DNA of 53,763 nt from JANXLS01 sp038227045. Its GTDB lineage: Bacteria; Planctomycetota; SZUA-567; H5-PLA8. The stretch covers positions 1-53,763 of the forward strand of contig JBBRQD010000030.1 in assembly GCA_038227045.1 (NCBI GenBank), read 5' to 3'. The translations under genes and the position numbers were made by a program. Of the stretch, positions 8,228 to 16,852 are shown in pieces (position 1 is the first letter of the stretch; the number at the start of each line of letters is the position of its first letter). Below the pieces are notes generated by a model. The model did no database searches, was not told the DNA's origin, and was given only the letters and a program-made list of their open reading frames with translations.

Positions 8228-10120
8228 ATGCGAATTCTCTCTTCCGAAATCGAAACGGCTATGCCGTTTTTCCGCCGAAAATTAGGTGCCGCGATCGTTC
8301 TCCTGGCGTGTGTGTGCGTCTTCCGTGTGGACGGTGTTCGCGCCGAAGAGGCCAAGGTTCACGACGCCCTGAAGGCGACTGAAAGCCGCCATACGGATGT
8401 ATTTCAAAAGTTCTCGCCGGCGGTTGTCGGTATTGTGTGTCAAAGCGCGGCGCGGGTCGGCCCTGACGGAAAGCCGTTGCGTTTCACTGGTACGGGCGCG
8501 GTAGTCTCGCCTGACGGATGGATCGTCAGCACCACGACGACCATTCCGGACGATGCGGCGCATATCAAAGTTTATTTTACGGATGGCCACGTTCGCCCGG
8601 CCGAACTTAAGGGTGTGGATGAAAAAACGGAAGGTTCGCTGATCAAGGCCGATGTCAAAGACGTGCCCTTCATGCGCGTGTCGGATTCGAAAGATTACAA
8701 GGTGGGCGATCCGGTTTATTCGTGGGGCAATTCGTTCGATTCGATTCAACGGGATGGCGGCGTGTCGTTGAGCGCGGGAAACATCAGCGGCATGTACACG
8801 GCCAGCAGCGCCGATTCGCAGAGCCGCTATGTGGGGCCGGTGATTGAAACGGACGCGGCGGTCAATCCAGGATCGGACGGCGGCCCGCTGACGGATTCGG
8901 AAGGCAACTTGATCGGTGTGCTGACACTCGCGTATTCGCGCACCCGCTGGCTGGGGCTGGCGATTCCGTCGGCCGTTCTGGCGGAGAAATTGCCGGATTT
9001 CAAAGCGATCATGAAATCGCGCCGCACGGCGCTGACCGCCTCGGCCCAGGTTAATGTTTCCGTGTTACAGGCGGCGTTTGAAGACGCGGCGGAGAAAGCC
9101 GGCAAGGCAGTCATCACGCTTCGTGTTGTGCGCGAAAAGGATATTGACGAAGCGCCCGAAGACTTCAGAAAACTCGAAGTCAAAGCCAATGCGCCGAACT
9201 TTGCGGATCGTGCGGCGTTGGAGTCGCGTCGTCCAACGGATGGTTTCGCGTCGGCGTTTCTGGTCTCGGCCGACGGCGTGGCCGTCACGGCCTATTTCAA
9301 TCTGGACGATCAGGAGCCGGATTCGGTGAAACACAGAATTCGCTTGAATCCGCTCATCCGAGATCCGCTGGCGAGGACGAACAAAGTCGTCCGGATTTAT
9401 GCGTATCTGCCTGATGGCAAGCGCGTCGACGCGAAATTGCTCGGCGTTCACAAAGCCAACGATCTGGCGGCGGTAAAACTGGATCTGCCCGAAGGAACGA
9501 AACTGCCTTTTCTGGAACTCCCGAACTCGTGTGAGTTGATGACTGGAACGTCTGTCGCCCTCCTGGGACGCAGCGAACCGCCCGGCGGATTGACGCTGAA
9601 CGTGGGGCGGGTGAGCGGACAGTGCCGGCTGCGCAATACGTGCTGCCAGGTCAACGCACTGATGAACTATGGAAATATCGGCGGTCCCGCGATTGGTTTG
9701 GATGGCAAACTGGTGGGGATGGCGGCGCATTTGACTTCAGAGACGGACTGGCGCCAGAACTGCGGTGTGGGCTTCCTGCTGATGTCGTGTGAAATCAAAA
9801 AGGCGCTGCCGGACCTTCTTGCGGGCAAGCAGGTCGAAGGAGTCAAGCACGGCTTTCTGGGCGTGCAGGTCAGCGAATCGCATTACGACGCGGAAGACGG
9901 CGCGCATATCGGCGAAGTGCTGCCGGGTTCGGCCGCCGAAAAAGCCGGCATGAAAGCGGGTGACGTGGTGATCGAATACAATGGCAAGAAAGTTCGAAAC
10001 TGGGTCTTGCTGACGAAAATCACGCGCGCGCTCGATCCAGGCCAAACCGTGACTCTAAAAGTTCGGCGCGCCGCGCAAACGCTCGATTTAAAGATTACGC
10101 TTAGCGAGCCAACGCAGTAG
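8228..10120 (+). CDS. tandem catalytically dead HtrA/trypsin-like protein with C-terminal PDZ domain
   Basis: A 630-residue exported protein (signal peptide about residues 13-40) with two trypsin-like beta-barrel domains and a PDZ domain (HGFLGVQVSE to the end, about 541-625). Aligned with the intact HtrA downstream, the catalytic residues are gone. In domain 1 the His position is T104 (VSTTTTI), Asp is E135 and Ser is D217 (NPGSDGGP). In domain 2 His is F357, Asp is kept (D412) and Ser is I484 (YGNIGGP). The structural motifs around them persist, so the fold is probably intact while proteolysis is impossible. GAGGA at about 8214 supports the ATG at 8228. It precedes an intact HtrA gene by 116 bases, suggesting a regulatory, scaffolding or substrate-capturing role for the same envelope quality-control system. 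That role is inferred. Confidence 0.85.
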   Translation: MRILSSEIETAMPFFRRKLGAAIVLLACVCVFRVDGVRAEEAKVHDALKATESRHTDVFQKFSPAVVGIVCQSAARVGPDGKPLRFTGTGAVVSPDGWIVSTTTTIPDDAAHIKVYFTDGHVRPAELKGVDEKTEGSLIKADVKDVPFMRVSDSKDYKVGDPVYSWGNSFDSIQRDGGVSLSAGNISGMYTASSADSQSRYVGPVIETDAAVNPGSDGGPLTDSEGNLIGVLTLAYSRTRWLGLAIPSAVLAEKLPDFKAIMKSRRTALTASAQVNVSVLQAAFEDAAEKAGKAVITLRVVREKDIDEAPEDFRKLEVKANAPNFADRAALESRRPTDGFASAFLVSADGVAVTAYFNLDDQEPDSVKHRIRLNPLIRDPLARTNKVVRIYAYLPDGKRVDAKLLGVHKANDLAAVKLDLPEGTKLPFLELPNSCELMTGTSVALLGRSEPPGGLTLNVGRVSGQCRLRNTCCQVNALMNYGNIGGPAIGLDGKLVGMAAHLTSETDWRQNCGVGFLLMSCEIKKALPDLLAGKQVEGVKHGFLGVQVSESHYDAEDGAHIGEVLPGSAAEKAGMKAGDVVIEYNGKKVRNWVLLTKITRALDPGQTVTLKVRRAAQTLDLKITLSEPTQ

Positions 10121-10127
10121 AAAGTGG

Positions 10128-10175
10128 CAGGGCCGTCCCGGCCCTGTAGAACGTGGCGGGACCGTCCCGGTCCCG
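10128..10175. repeat. two tandem hairpins with compensatory changes
   Basis: Two units, 29 bases apart, each start with GTGGC and fold into a perfect 8-bp stem with loop TCC (10128-10146 and 10157-10175). Between the copies two stem positions differ and both partners change together (A-T to G-C, G-C to A-T), so pairing is conserved while sequence drifts. They lie between the pseudo-HtrA and HtrA genes. There is no T-run, so they are more like a REP or processing element than a terminator. Confidence 0.7.
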
Positions 10176-10236
10176 AAAATCGACGCAGCGCGAGATTTGA
10201 AACTGGACACGAAACGTGAAGACTCGGAGTGACGCT

Positions 10237-11589
10237 ATGAAATGTTTGAAGACGGAGTTCCTTTCTATTCTTTTAATGTGCGCCGTCACGGCCACGCGTC
10301 TGAGCGCTGTCGAATCGGACACGGCCAAAACGTTGAGCGCCGCGCGCGAAGTTGAAAAAGCCTACATCGAGACGATTAAGAAGGTCTTGCCCGCCTACGT
10401 GTTTCTCGACGGCGGATCCGGCGTGCTGATCAGCGCGGATGGTTATTTCCTGACCAACCATCACGTCATTCGAAACAAGACGAAGGCATTGGTGCGCAGC
10501 GGGGGCAAGGATTATGAAGCCAAGACCATCGGTGTTGACGCGGAAGGCGATATCGCGCTGCTGAAAATGGACAACGTGTCCAAGATGCCGTTTCTTGAAT
10601 TTGCGGATTCCGACAAACTGCATGTCGGCCAGCAGGTGTTTGCGGTTGGCAATCCGTTCGACACGGCGGACGTGAGCGACGACCCTACGGTGACCACGGG
10701 AATTATTTCGGCATTGCATCGCTTCGAAAATAATTATACGGACGCAATCCAGACCGACGCGGCGGTGAACCCCGGCAATTCGGGCGGCCCGCTCGTGACG
10801 CTGGATGGCAAGCTCGCGGGAATCAATGGCTTGATCGAAACGAAATTCGGCAACGCCGCGAACACGGGAGTGGCGCTGGCCATTCCCGCAAAACAGATCG
10901 AACGCTTCCTGCCCAAGCTTAAAGCTGCTGGTGGAAAAACGGTGCATCACGGCACCATTCGGGGTCTAAACAGGGAATTCCTGAAACAGATCGCCATGGA
11001 AGGATTCCCCGACGACGTCGAGGGCATGCGCAATGGCGCGGAAGTCAAATCGGTGAGCCCCGGCAGTCCCGCGGAAAAGCTGGGGCTTAAAGCGGGCGAC
11101 AAGATCGTCAAGATCGACACGTATCCACTGCTCAATTTCTATCGGTTCATTGGCGTCATCAACACGTATCCGGCCGGTTCGGAAATCAAGCTGACCTACG
11201 AGCGCAGCGGCGAGACGAAAACCGCCGTGGCGACGCTCGAAGAATCGACCCCCGGAAAGCTGGGCGTGGAGATGGAAATTCCCACGATTGCGCGCGCGGC
11301 CAACGTGATGCCGCCGACGGTGGCGAAAGTCGAACCCGAGGGCGCCGCCGCAAAAGCGGGAATCAAGCCGGGCGATTTGATTCTGTCCATCAACGGCAAG
11401 CCCATGGGCACGCTGCGCGAAGTGCGAAAATTCATGCGCGACAGTGTGATGTACGCGGGGGACGTCTTGAAAGTAAAAGTGCGCCGCGGCACAGCGGAAA
11501 AGCCCGAAGAACTAGAACTCACCGCCACGCTGATTCCGTCGACTGAAGCGGCGAAGGCGAAAACGGGCAAAAAGAAGGATGAAGAATGA
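10237..11589 (+). CDS. HtrA/Deg-family serine protease with two PDZ domains
   Basis: A 450-residue periplasmic serine protease. From the ATG at 10237 (GGAG at 10226-10229; an upstream GTG at 10216 is less likely) it has a signal peptide ending near TRLSA, then a trypsin-like domain with all three catalytic residues: His76 in TNHHVI, Asp105 in EGDIALLK, Ser182 in NPGNSGGPL. Two PDZ domains follow (about 255-340 and 345-430, EVKSVSPGSPAEKLGLKAGD and AKVEPEGAAAKAGIKPGD), then a Lys-rich tail. This is the standard DegP/DegQ layout for degrading or refolding damaged envelope proteins. Its neighbour is a double domain with dead active sites, so the two may work together. Confidence 0.93.
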   Translation: MKCLKTEFLSILLMCAVTATRLSAVESDTAKTLSAAREVEKAYIETIKKVLPAYVFLDGGSGVLISADGYFLTNHHVIRNKTKALVRSGGKDYEAKTIGVDAEGDIALLKMDNVSKMPFLEFADSDKLHVGQQVFAVGNPFDTADVSDDPTVTTGIISALHRFENNYTDAIQTDAAVNPGNSGGPLVTLDGKLAGINGLIETKFGNAANTGVALAIPAKQIERFLPKLKAAGGKTVHHGTIRGLNREFLKQIAMEGFPDDVEGMRNGAEVKSVSPGSPAEKLGLKAGDKIVKIDTYPLLNFYRFIGVINTYPAGSEIKLTYERSGETKTAVATLEESTPGKLGVEMEIPTIARAANVMPPTVAKVEPEGAAAKAGIKPGDLILSINGKPMGTLREVRKFMRDSVMYAGDVLKVKVRRGTAEKPEELELTATLIPSTEAAKAKTGKKKDEE

Positions 11590-11620
11590 ATGATGAAGGA
11601 TGAACTTCATTCTTCGTTTT
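11581..11620. terminator. shared hairpin in the converging gene ends
   Basis: A perfect 10-bp inverted repeat (11581-11590 with 11606-11615, loop 15) is followed on the plus strand by GTTTTTC. It overlaps the last codons of the HtrA gene and the stop of the converging glycosyltransferase gene. It can terminate rightward transcription; the leftward side has no T-run. Confidence 0.5.
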
Positions 11621-12713
11621 TCAGTTCCGCGTATATATCCATGCACTCGCGCGCCGCTTTATCCCATGAAAAAAGAGTCGCGCGTTCGAGACCTTTCTTC
11701 GCCAATTCCGCGTGCAGGGCGTCGTCTGTCAGCAGGCGCTCGATTTGCGCGGCGATCGATTCTTCCGATTTGGGATCGGCGAGCAGTCCCGCATCGCCGA
11801 CGATTTCCGGGACGCTGCCCACGGTTGCGCCGATGACGGGGCAGCCGCATGAAAACGCTTCAACCGCGGGAATCCCGAAGCCTTCGTAGAGCGTCGCAAA
11901 CAGCAGCGCACGCGCGCCGGAATACAGCGCGGGCACGTCCTCGTTGGGCACATAGCCCAGTATTTTGATCGCCGCGCCGTCTTCTTCCTTCTCGATCATA
12001 GCGCGGATTTCGTCGCCTCCAAAACCGATGCGGCCGGCAATGGCGAAGATCGCGTCGCTTTTTACGGCGCGGCGCGCGCGCAGAAATGCGCGCGCCTGAG
12101 CGAGCACGTTTTTACGCTTGTTGATGCTGCCGACGAAAATCAGGTAGGGCCGGTCGAGGCCGTATTTTTTTCGCATGGCCTGAACGATGCCGGCATCGCG
12201 CGGCGCAAAGCCTTCGCCGCCGGCTTCGTAGACCACGCGCAATTTCGCCGGGTCGGGATTCAACGTGGCGGTCACGTCGCGTTTCACGGCGTGGCTGACG
12301 CAGACGATGCGGTCGGCGCGCGCGACGAGTTCCGCGTAGCGCTTCTGCTTCATGGCGCGAAAATCGGCGCTGGCGAACTCGGTGGATTGCAGCGACGAAA
12401 ACACATCGTGAATCGTGACGACCGTTTTCGCTTTCATCCAACGCCCGGGCAGGCGCGCGTCGAGGCCATGAAAAATATCCTGCGAGCGCGCGAAAAAGGG
12501 ATGCAGCCCTTCGAGCATCAATTTGTTTTTGAAATTGGCGGCAGGCAACGTCGGGAGACGGAACACATTTTTCAGGCGCGACGCGCGCGTGACCAGCGTG
12601 AATCGATGCGACCCGCCAGCCCGCGCGAACGCGGCGGTCATGCGGCGAATGTATATGGCGACGCCCGTCAATTCAACCCGCGCGGCGCTGGACACATCGA
12701 GTGAGATGTTCAT
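11607..12713 (-). CDS. group-1 (GT4-type) glycosyltransferase
   Basis: A 368-residue cytoplasmic glycosyltransferase of the GT-B fold. From the ATG at 12713 it begins MNISLDVSSAARVELTGVA; a longer frame to 12809 adds a non-homologous-looking 32 residues. The C-terminal half holds the family signatures LIFVGSINKRKN, ILGYVPNEDVPALYSGA and the nucleotide-sugar-binding EGFGIPAVE (E-x7-E), then GCPVIGATVGSVPEIVGDAG. It should transfer a sugar from a nucleotide donor to an envelope glycan, but donor and acceptor cannot be read from the sequence. No other glycan genes adjoin it; it converges with the HtrA gene, overlapping its terminator. Confidence 0.88.
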   Translation of the reverse strand: MNISLDVSSAARVELTGVAIYIRRMTAAFARAGGSHRFTLVTRASRLKNVFRLPTLPAANFKNKLMLEGLHPFFARSQDIFHGLDARLPGRWMKAKTVVTIHDVFSSLQSTEFASADFRAMKQKRYAELVARADRIVCVSHAVKRDVTATLNPDPAKLRVVYEAGGEGFAPRDAGIVQAMRKKYGLDRPYLIFVGSINKRKNVLAQARAFLRARRAVKSDAIFAIAGRIGFGGDEIRAMIEKEEDGAAIKILGYVPNEDVPALYSGARALLFATLYEGFGIPAVEAFSCGCPVIGATVGSVPEIVGDAGLLADPKSEESIAAQIERLLTDDALHAELAKKGLERATLFSWDKAARECMDIYAELKNEE

Positions 12714-12815
12714 GCCGCGATCATAGAGCACGGCTGTAAAATTGTCATTTGCATTGGCGACGAAGGGCCCTTCGGTCTGTCTGAATAGGAAATGAACTCC
12801 GAAGGCCAATCAATC

Positions 12816-12889
12816 GCAGATGGACGCGGATATTTTTTCTTATTGGTATTTCATCTGCGTCCATCTGCATTTATCCGCGTCCATCCGCG
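12816..12889. repeat. imperfect inverted repeat of the GGACGCGGAT type
   Basis: Bases 12816-12833 pair with 12872-12889 (one mismatch). The right side carries two direct copies of the unit TCATCTGCGTCCATCTGC/TTATCCGCGTCCATCCGC. The gap contains a T-run. It lies between two leftward genes and resembles the arms of the larger element at 32308-32536. Confidence 0.5.
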
Positions 12890-12914
12890 TTAAAATTAGG
12901 CTGCTGAATTCATC

Positions 12915-13523
12915 TTACGGTTCGAGCTTGACAGTGAAATTCGTCACCGGCGCTCCGGCTTTGGTTTTGAAGCGCAGCGCGCCCTGCCAATTGTTCTTTT
13001 GATTGGCGATTTTGAAGACGATTGTGTTCACGCCTTTTTGCAAGACGACGTCCTTGGCTTCGTTGGAATCTTTTTCGAGCGTGCGTGTTTCGGTGAATTT
13101 CACGATTTCCTTGCCGTTCAAATAAACTTTGCCCTGGTCGTTGCTGCCCATGGCCAGAACCAGCTCTTTCTGTTCGTCGCCCGAGACGACGTAGCAGACC
13201 GCATAGCCGATCACATCTTCGTTCTGGGTTCCGAGCAGCGCGTTGATGTCGAAGAAAAATTCCTTGCCTGTTACCTTTTTCCAAACCAGTTCCTTGTCGC
13301 CGGCTTTGGCCTTATCGCCTTCTTTCGGAGCGAGTTTCTCTTCGTCTTTGAGCTGCTTCTTGTCGATCTCCTCCGGCGCCGAATCTTCCGCGATCGGGAT
13401 GGGCGCAAGGAGCAGCCAGTCGCGAATGAAGCCTTCCGCGTTGGGTTTTGAATCCGCGGCGCGCGCGGATGACATTAAGCATAACAAGGAAAGCGCGATA
13501 AGCGCCGATGCGAATTTAATCAT
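12915..13523 (-). CDS. secreted protein of unknown function, possible carbohydrate-binding-like C-terminal domain
   Basis: A 202-residue protein with a signal peptide (MIKFASALIALSLLCLMSS, cleavage near ARA). A charged linker (KKQLKDEEKLAPKEGDK) is followed by a beta-rich domain containing YAVCYVVSGDEQKELVLAMGS, NDQGKVYLNGKEIVK and GVNTIVFKIANQKNNWQGAL. That pattern recalls ligand-binding modules attached to secreted esterases and glycosidases, where GSDD..VYLNG and a terminal FKVANG-like strand recur. No catalytic residues are visible. GGAGA lies 11 bases before the ATG. The role is unknown. Confidence 0.7.
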   Translation of the reverse strand: MIKFASALIALSLLCLMSSARAADSKPNAEGFIRDWLLLAPIPIAEDSAPEEIDKKQLKDEEKLAPKEGDKAKAGDKELVWKKVTGKEFFFDINALLGTQNEDVIGYAVCYVVSGDEQKELVLAMGSNDQGKVYLNGKEIVKFTETRTLEKDSNEAKDVVLQKGVNTIVFKIANQKNNWQGALRFKTKAGAPVTNFTVKLEP

Positions 13524-13873
13524 CGTCTTCGATTCTCCGTAGGATGAATGGGGATTGAAAGGTACTGAGGCCAGATTTTATGCCGCGGTTTGCAATGTGT
13601 CAATAAGGCGAAAAAGTGTGACGGTTTTCGGGGCGGCACGATGGATTAAAATAAATCAATCGAATTCAAAAGCAGTTTCACCTTGTCACCTTGTCACCTT
13701 GTCACCCCTCACCTTGTCATCTTAGCGCCTTTGCGAGAGAAATGCATTTGGGGCAGAGCGCTTATCGGTGTAGATAATTCTGAATTGTCGGATGTTCATT
13801 TGGAATGTGGGGAAGGCCGCTGAAAAAGCCTTCGACGTGAGCGTATTATTTTTTCAAAAAGGAGATTTTGATC
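13524..13873. other. intergenic region with a CACCTTGT tandem repeat
   Basis: Between divergent genes. Three perfect copies of the octamer CACCTTGT lie at 13679-13702, then CACCCCT, a fourth copy at 13710-13717 and a degenerate one, running into GCGCCTTTGCGAGAG. A possible -10 (GATAAT, 13773-13778) lies 96 bases before the next start, with a poor -35. No gene is seen. Confidence 0.5.
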
Positions 13874-14716
13874 ATGACTAAATTTGCAATCGCCGCGGTG
13901 GTGGCGGCATCGATGTTCGCGATGTATGCGGAAGACGCGCCCAAGCCGGATGCGCCCAAACCCGCGCATCCCATTGGCTACCAGGACACCCCGCTGCTGC
14001 CCAAAGAAGCGAGCGGCGAGTGGCATGTCCACGACGGGCTGCGCCCTCAGCCGCGCGTGGTCACGCCCGGCACGTTCAGCACGCCGGAAGTGCCAGGCAA
14101 GGCGCCCGCCGACGCGGTGGTGCTGTTCGATGGCAAGGATTTGGACAAATGGCATTCGGGCAAGAAGGACGAGCCGTGCAAGTGGAAGATCGAGAACGGG
14201 GATTTGATTTCAGTCGCCAAGGCCGGCTATGTGTTCACGAAAGACGACTTCGGCGATTTCCAACTGCACATCGAATGGGCTTCGCCCAACCCGCCGCACG
14301 GCGACAGCCAGGGGCGCGGAAATAGCGGCGTGTTCCTGCACGGCAAATACGAAATTCAAGTGCTGGATTGCTACAACAACCCGACGTACCCGGACGGTTC
14401 CGCCGGCTCGGTATATGGGCAGCATCCGCCGCTGGTCAACGCATCGTTGCCTCCGGGACAGTGGCAGACCTACGACATCCTCTTCACCGGTCCGCGATAT
14501 AAGGAAGGGAAGTTGGAAACGCCTGCGTATGTGACGGTCTTCCACAACGGCGTCGTCACGCAAAACCACGCGGAAATTTACGGCTCGACCGGCCACAGAA
14601 CGCTGGGGAAGTACGACGGCAAAACCGAGAAAGGTCCGATCGGACTTCAAGACCATGGAAACCCGGTTCATTTCCGGAATATCTGGATCCGTCCGTTGAA
14701 GGGGTACGACGAGTAG
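13874..14716 (+). CDS. secreted DUF1080 (3-keto-disaccharide hydrolase family) protein
   Basis: A 280-residue exported protein (ATG 13874, GGAG at 13861-13864; signal peptide to about residue 20). After a Pro-rich linker the DUF1080 domain begins at ADAVVLFDGKDLDKWHSG and continues with KWKIENGDLISV, FTKDDFGDFQLHIEWASP, GNSGVFLHGKYEIQVLDCY and the final GPIGLQDHGNPVHFRNIWIRPL. Family members are lectin-like jelly-roll proteins; some cleave 3-keto-glucosides. It probably acts in the periplasm on sugars. A PQQ-type propeller gene follows 119 bases later, but no keto-sugar-forming oxidoreductase is in the window, so the substrate is open. Confidence 0.88.
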   Translation: MTKFAIAAVVAASMFAMYAEDAPKPDAPKPAHPIGYQDTPLLPKEASGEWHVHDGLRPQPRVVTPGTFSTPEVPGKAPADAVVLFDGKDLDKWHSGKKDEPCKWKIENGDLISVAKAGYVFTKDDFGDFQLHIEWASPNPPHGDSQGRGNSGVFLHGKYEIQVLDCYNNPTYPDGSAGSVYGQHPPLVNASLPPGQWQTYDILFTGPRYKEGKLETPAYVTVFHNGVVTQNHAEIYGSTGHRTLGKYDGKTEKGPIGLQDHGNPVHFRNIWIRPLKGYDE

Positions 14717-14771
14717 ATTGGGCGATCCCAATGTCTATTTAATCGCAAATGAACGCAACGCTGGCTCATCG

Positions 14772-14801
14772 ATTGGGCGATTCGACTTTGAATCGCCCAA
14801 T
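14772..14801. repeat. 12-bp perfect inverted repeat between the DUF1080 and propeller genes
   Basis: ATTGGGCGATTC at 14772-14783 pairs perfectly with 14790-14801 (loop 6). A partial copy of the motif (GATTGGGCGAT) sits at 14717-14727, right after the DUF1080 stop. No T-run follows. Confidence 0.55.
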
Positions 14802-14835
14802 TGATGACATGGCATTTTTGTCGATGGGAATTCAG

Positions 14836-16170
14836 ATGATTGCTTGTCGAAGGGTTGTGTGTGCCGCGCTGTCCTTTTTCGCTTCGGTTTCATTCGGTTC
14901 CGACTGGCCGGGTTGGCGCGGCGCGAATCGGGATGGACATGTCGCCGAGGGCGTGGCGGTTCCGGAAAAACTTCCGGCCGCGCCTACTGTGGTCTGGCGC
15001 ATACCGACGGCCGACGGGTTCGGTTCGCCGGTTGTCGCCGACGGCAAAGTCGTGCTGCTCGATTTCGCCGCGGACAAAGAGGAGGCACCGGCGGCAACGC
15101 CAGCCACTGTTCCAGCGGGGGCCAAGCCGCCGAAGAAAAAAGTTCCCACCGGAAAAGAAATTGTTCGGGCGATCAATGCCGCGGATGGCGCGGAAATCTG
15201 GCACGTCGAACTCGATTCGCAGCACATCGACGGGTTTGGAACGGGGCCGCGCTGTACCCCGCTGGTCCATGGCGGAAAAGTGTACGCTCAGAGCACCAAG
15301 GGCGAGTTGAAGTGCCTCAATCTGGCGGATGGAAAGCTGATCTGGCATAAAAATTACATCACGGATTTCGGCCAGAAATACGTCGGCGAAAAAGGCGATA
15401 CATCAGGCGCGGCGCGCCACGGAAATGCCGGAGCACCATGGATTGACGGCGATCATCTGATCGCGCTGGTCGGCGCGGAGGGCGCGGGGATCGTATGTTT
15501 CAACAAGGACACCGGCGACATCGTCTGGAAATCGCAGGACGACATGACCGCGTACGCGCCGCCTGTTACGCTGCAACTTGCCGGCGTGAAACAGGTCGTC
15601 GTCTTCACCGCCATCGGCGTGATTGGATTGAATCCCGCCGACGGCAAATTGCTGTGGCGCGTTCCGGTGAACACAAAATTCGGCCGGCACGTGACGACAC
15701 CCATGGCCATCGGCGACACGGTGATCGTCTCGTCGCATGTCGTTGGAATCATGGGTATCAAAGTGAGCAAAGAAGGCGATGGATTCAAAGCCGAGAAGAT
15801 TTGGACGAACAAAGAAGCGGCGATCAATTTCGCAAGTCCGATAGTCGTGGGCGATTATTTTTATGGCGTGGGCACGGCCAGCAAAATCGTGTGCCTGGAT
15901 GGCGCGAAGGGCGAAATTGCCTGGGACAAAACTGGCTATCTCATTGCGGACGCCTCGCACGCTCACGCCTCGATGCTGGTGATGGGAAAGAATATTCTAA
16001 TGCTGACGGACCTCGGTGATCTGGTGCTCTTCGCAGCCGATCCAAAGGAATTCAAAGAAATCAGCCGGGTGAAAATCTGCGGAACAACCTGGTGCAATCC
16101 GCCGTATGCCGATGGGCGGCTGTATGTGCGCGACGGTAAAGAATTGCAGTGCATTGAACTGTTGAAGTAG
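14836..16170 (+). CDS. secreted PQQ-like beta-propeller (quinoprotein/BamB-type) protein
   Basis: About 444 residues. The ATG at 14836 (GGGA six bases ahead) begins a signal peptide, MIACRRVVCAALSFFASVSF; the ATG at 14824 is also possible. The mature protein starts with SDWPGWRGANRDG, a common opening of secreted propellers in PVC bacteria. Repeating blades show the motif AxDGxxxW: NAADGAEIWHV, NLADGKLIWHK, NKDTGDIVWKS, NPADGKLLWRV, DGAKGEIAWDK. Such proteins form an eight-bladed disc, and many lack a cofactor and act as scaffolds. No PQQ-dehydrogenase catalytic signature is apparent. It probably acts in the periplasm; any link to the DUF1080 protein is based on proximity. Confidence 0.87.
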   Translation: MIACRRVVCAALSFFASVSFGSDWPGWRGANRDGHVAEGVAVPEKLPAAPTVVWRIPTADGFGSPVVADGKVVLLDFAADKEEAPAATPATVPAGAKPPKKKVPTGKEIVRAINAADGAEIWHVELDSQHIDGFGTGPRCTPLVHGGKVYAQSTKGELKCLNLADGKLIWHKNYITDFGQKYVGEKGDTSGAARHGNAGAPWIDGDHLIALVGAEGAGIVCFNKDTGDIVWKSQDDMTAYAPPVTLQLAGVKQVVVFTAIGVIGLNPADGKLLWRVPVNTKFGRHVTTPMAIGDTVIVSSHVVGIMGIKVSKEGDGFKAEKIWTNKEAAINFASPIVVGDYFYGVGTASKIVCLDGAKGEIAWDKTGYLIADASHAHASMLVMGKNILMLTDLGDLVLFAADPKEFKEISRVKICGTTWCNPPYADGRLYVRDGKELQCIELLK

Positions 16171-16179
16171 ATGTGAAAT

Positions 16180-16809
16180 CTATTTCACCGTCACCCGCCC
16201 CTTAAGCGCTTCGCCAATAGTCCCGCTCTGTGCAAAAGTCAGATCGCTTCCTTCCGGGACTCCGCGCGCAAGCCGCGTAATGGCTACTGTTGCATTGAGC
16301 GCTTTGATTTGAGCGGCGATGAACGACGCCGTCGCGTCTCCTTCGACCGATGGACTGGTGGCCAGCACCAGTTCGCGGATCGTGCCGCTCTTGACGCGTT
16401 CGAGCAATTCGGCGATGCGCAGATCGCGCGGTTCGACGCCGGAGAGCGGCGAGAGGCGGCCCATCAGGACGTGGAAATGGCCGCCGAATTGGCCTGATTT
16501 TTCGATGGCTCGAATTTCGCGCGGCCATTCGACGACGCAGATCAATCCGGCATCGCGGCGGGGATTTTCGCAGATGGCGCAACGCGGCTTTTCGGTGAGG
16601 TCGCCGCAAGTTGCACAGGGATGCAGATTTTTTTTAACGTCGCGAATTGCCACGGCCAGGGCCATGGCATCGCTGGTCTTCTGGCCGAGAATGAAATACG
16701 CCATGCGTTCGGCCGACCGCCTTCCGACGCCGGGCAGTTGTTCGAATTCGCGGATCAGCCTTTCAAAGCTGTCCGCCGGCGGCGCGGCGGATTCGGTGCT
16801 CTTCGACAC
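16180..16809 (-). CDS. recR: recombination mediator protein RecR
   Basis: A 209-residue protein with the full RecR layout: N-terminal helix-hairpin-helix (LIREFEQLPGVGRRSAERMAY), a C4 zinc finger (C65, C68, C77, C80 in CATCGDLTEKPRCAIC), a Toprim domain (GLICVVEWPREIRAIEKSG, FHVLMGRLSPLSGV) and a C-terminal ITRLARGVPEGSDLTF segment. RecR works with RecO and RecF to load RecA on gapped single-stranded DNA. It lies downstream of ybaB on the same strand, a widely conserved pairing, though the usual dnaX is absent and a 181-base spacer with an inverted repeat separates them. Confidence 0.97.
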   Translation of the reverse strand: MSKSTESAAPPADSFERLIREFEQLPGVGRRSAERMAYFILGQKTSDAMALAVAIRDVKKNLHPCATCGDLTEKPRCAICENPRRDAGLICVVEWPREIRAIEKSGQFGGHFHVLMGRLSPLSGVEPRDLRIAELLERVKSGTIRELVLATSPSVEGDATASFIAAQIKALNATVAITRLARGVPEGSDLTFAQSGTIGEALKGRVTVK

Positions 16810-16852
16810 GTCGATATTCCTATGTTATTGGGTGGACGTTGGTCTGCGTTTC

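Noticed and set aside
13679..13739. CRISPR-like repeat array
   Set aside because: Octamers are directly contiguous without spacers; this is a simple tandem repeat.
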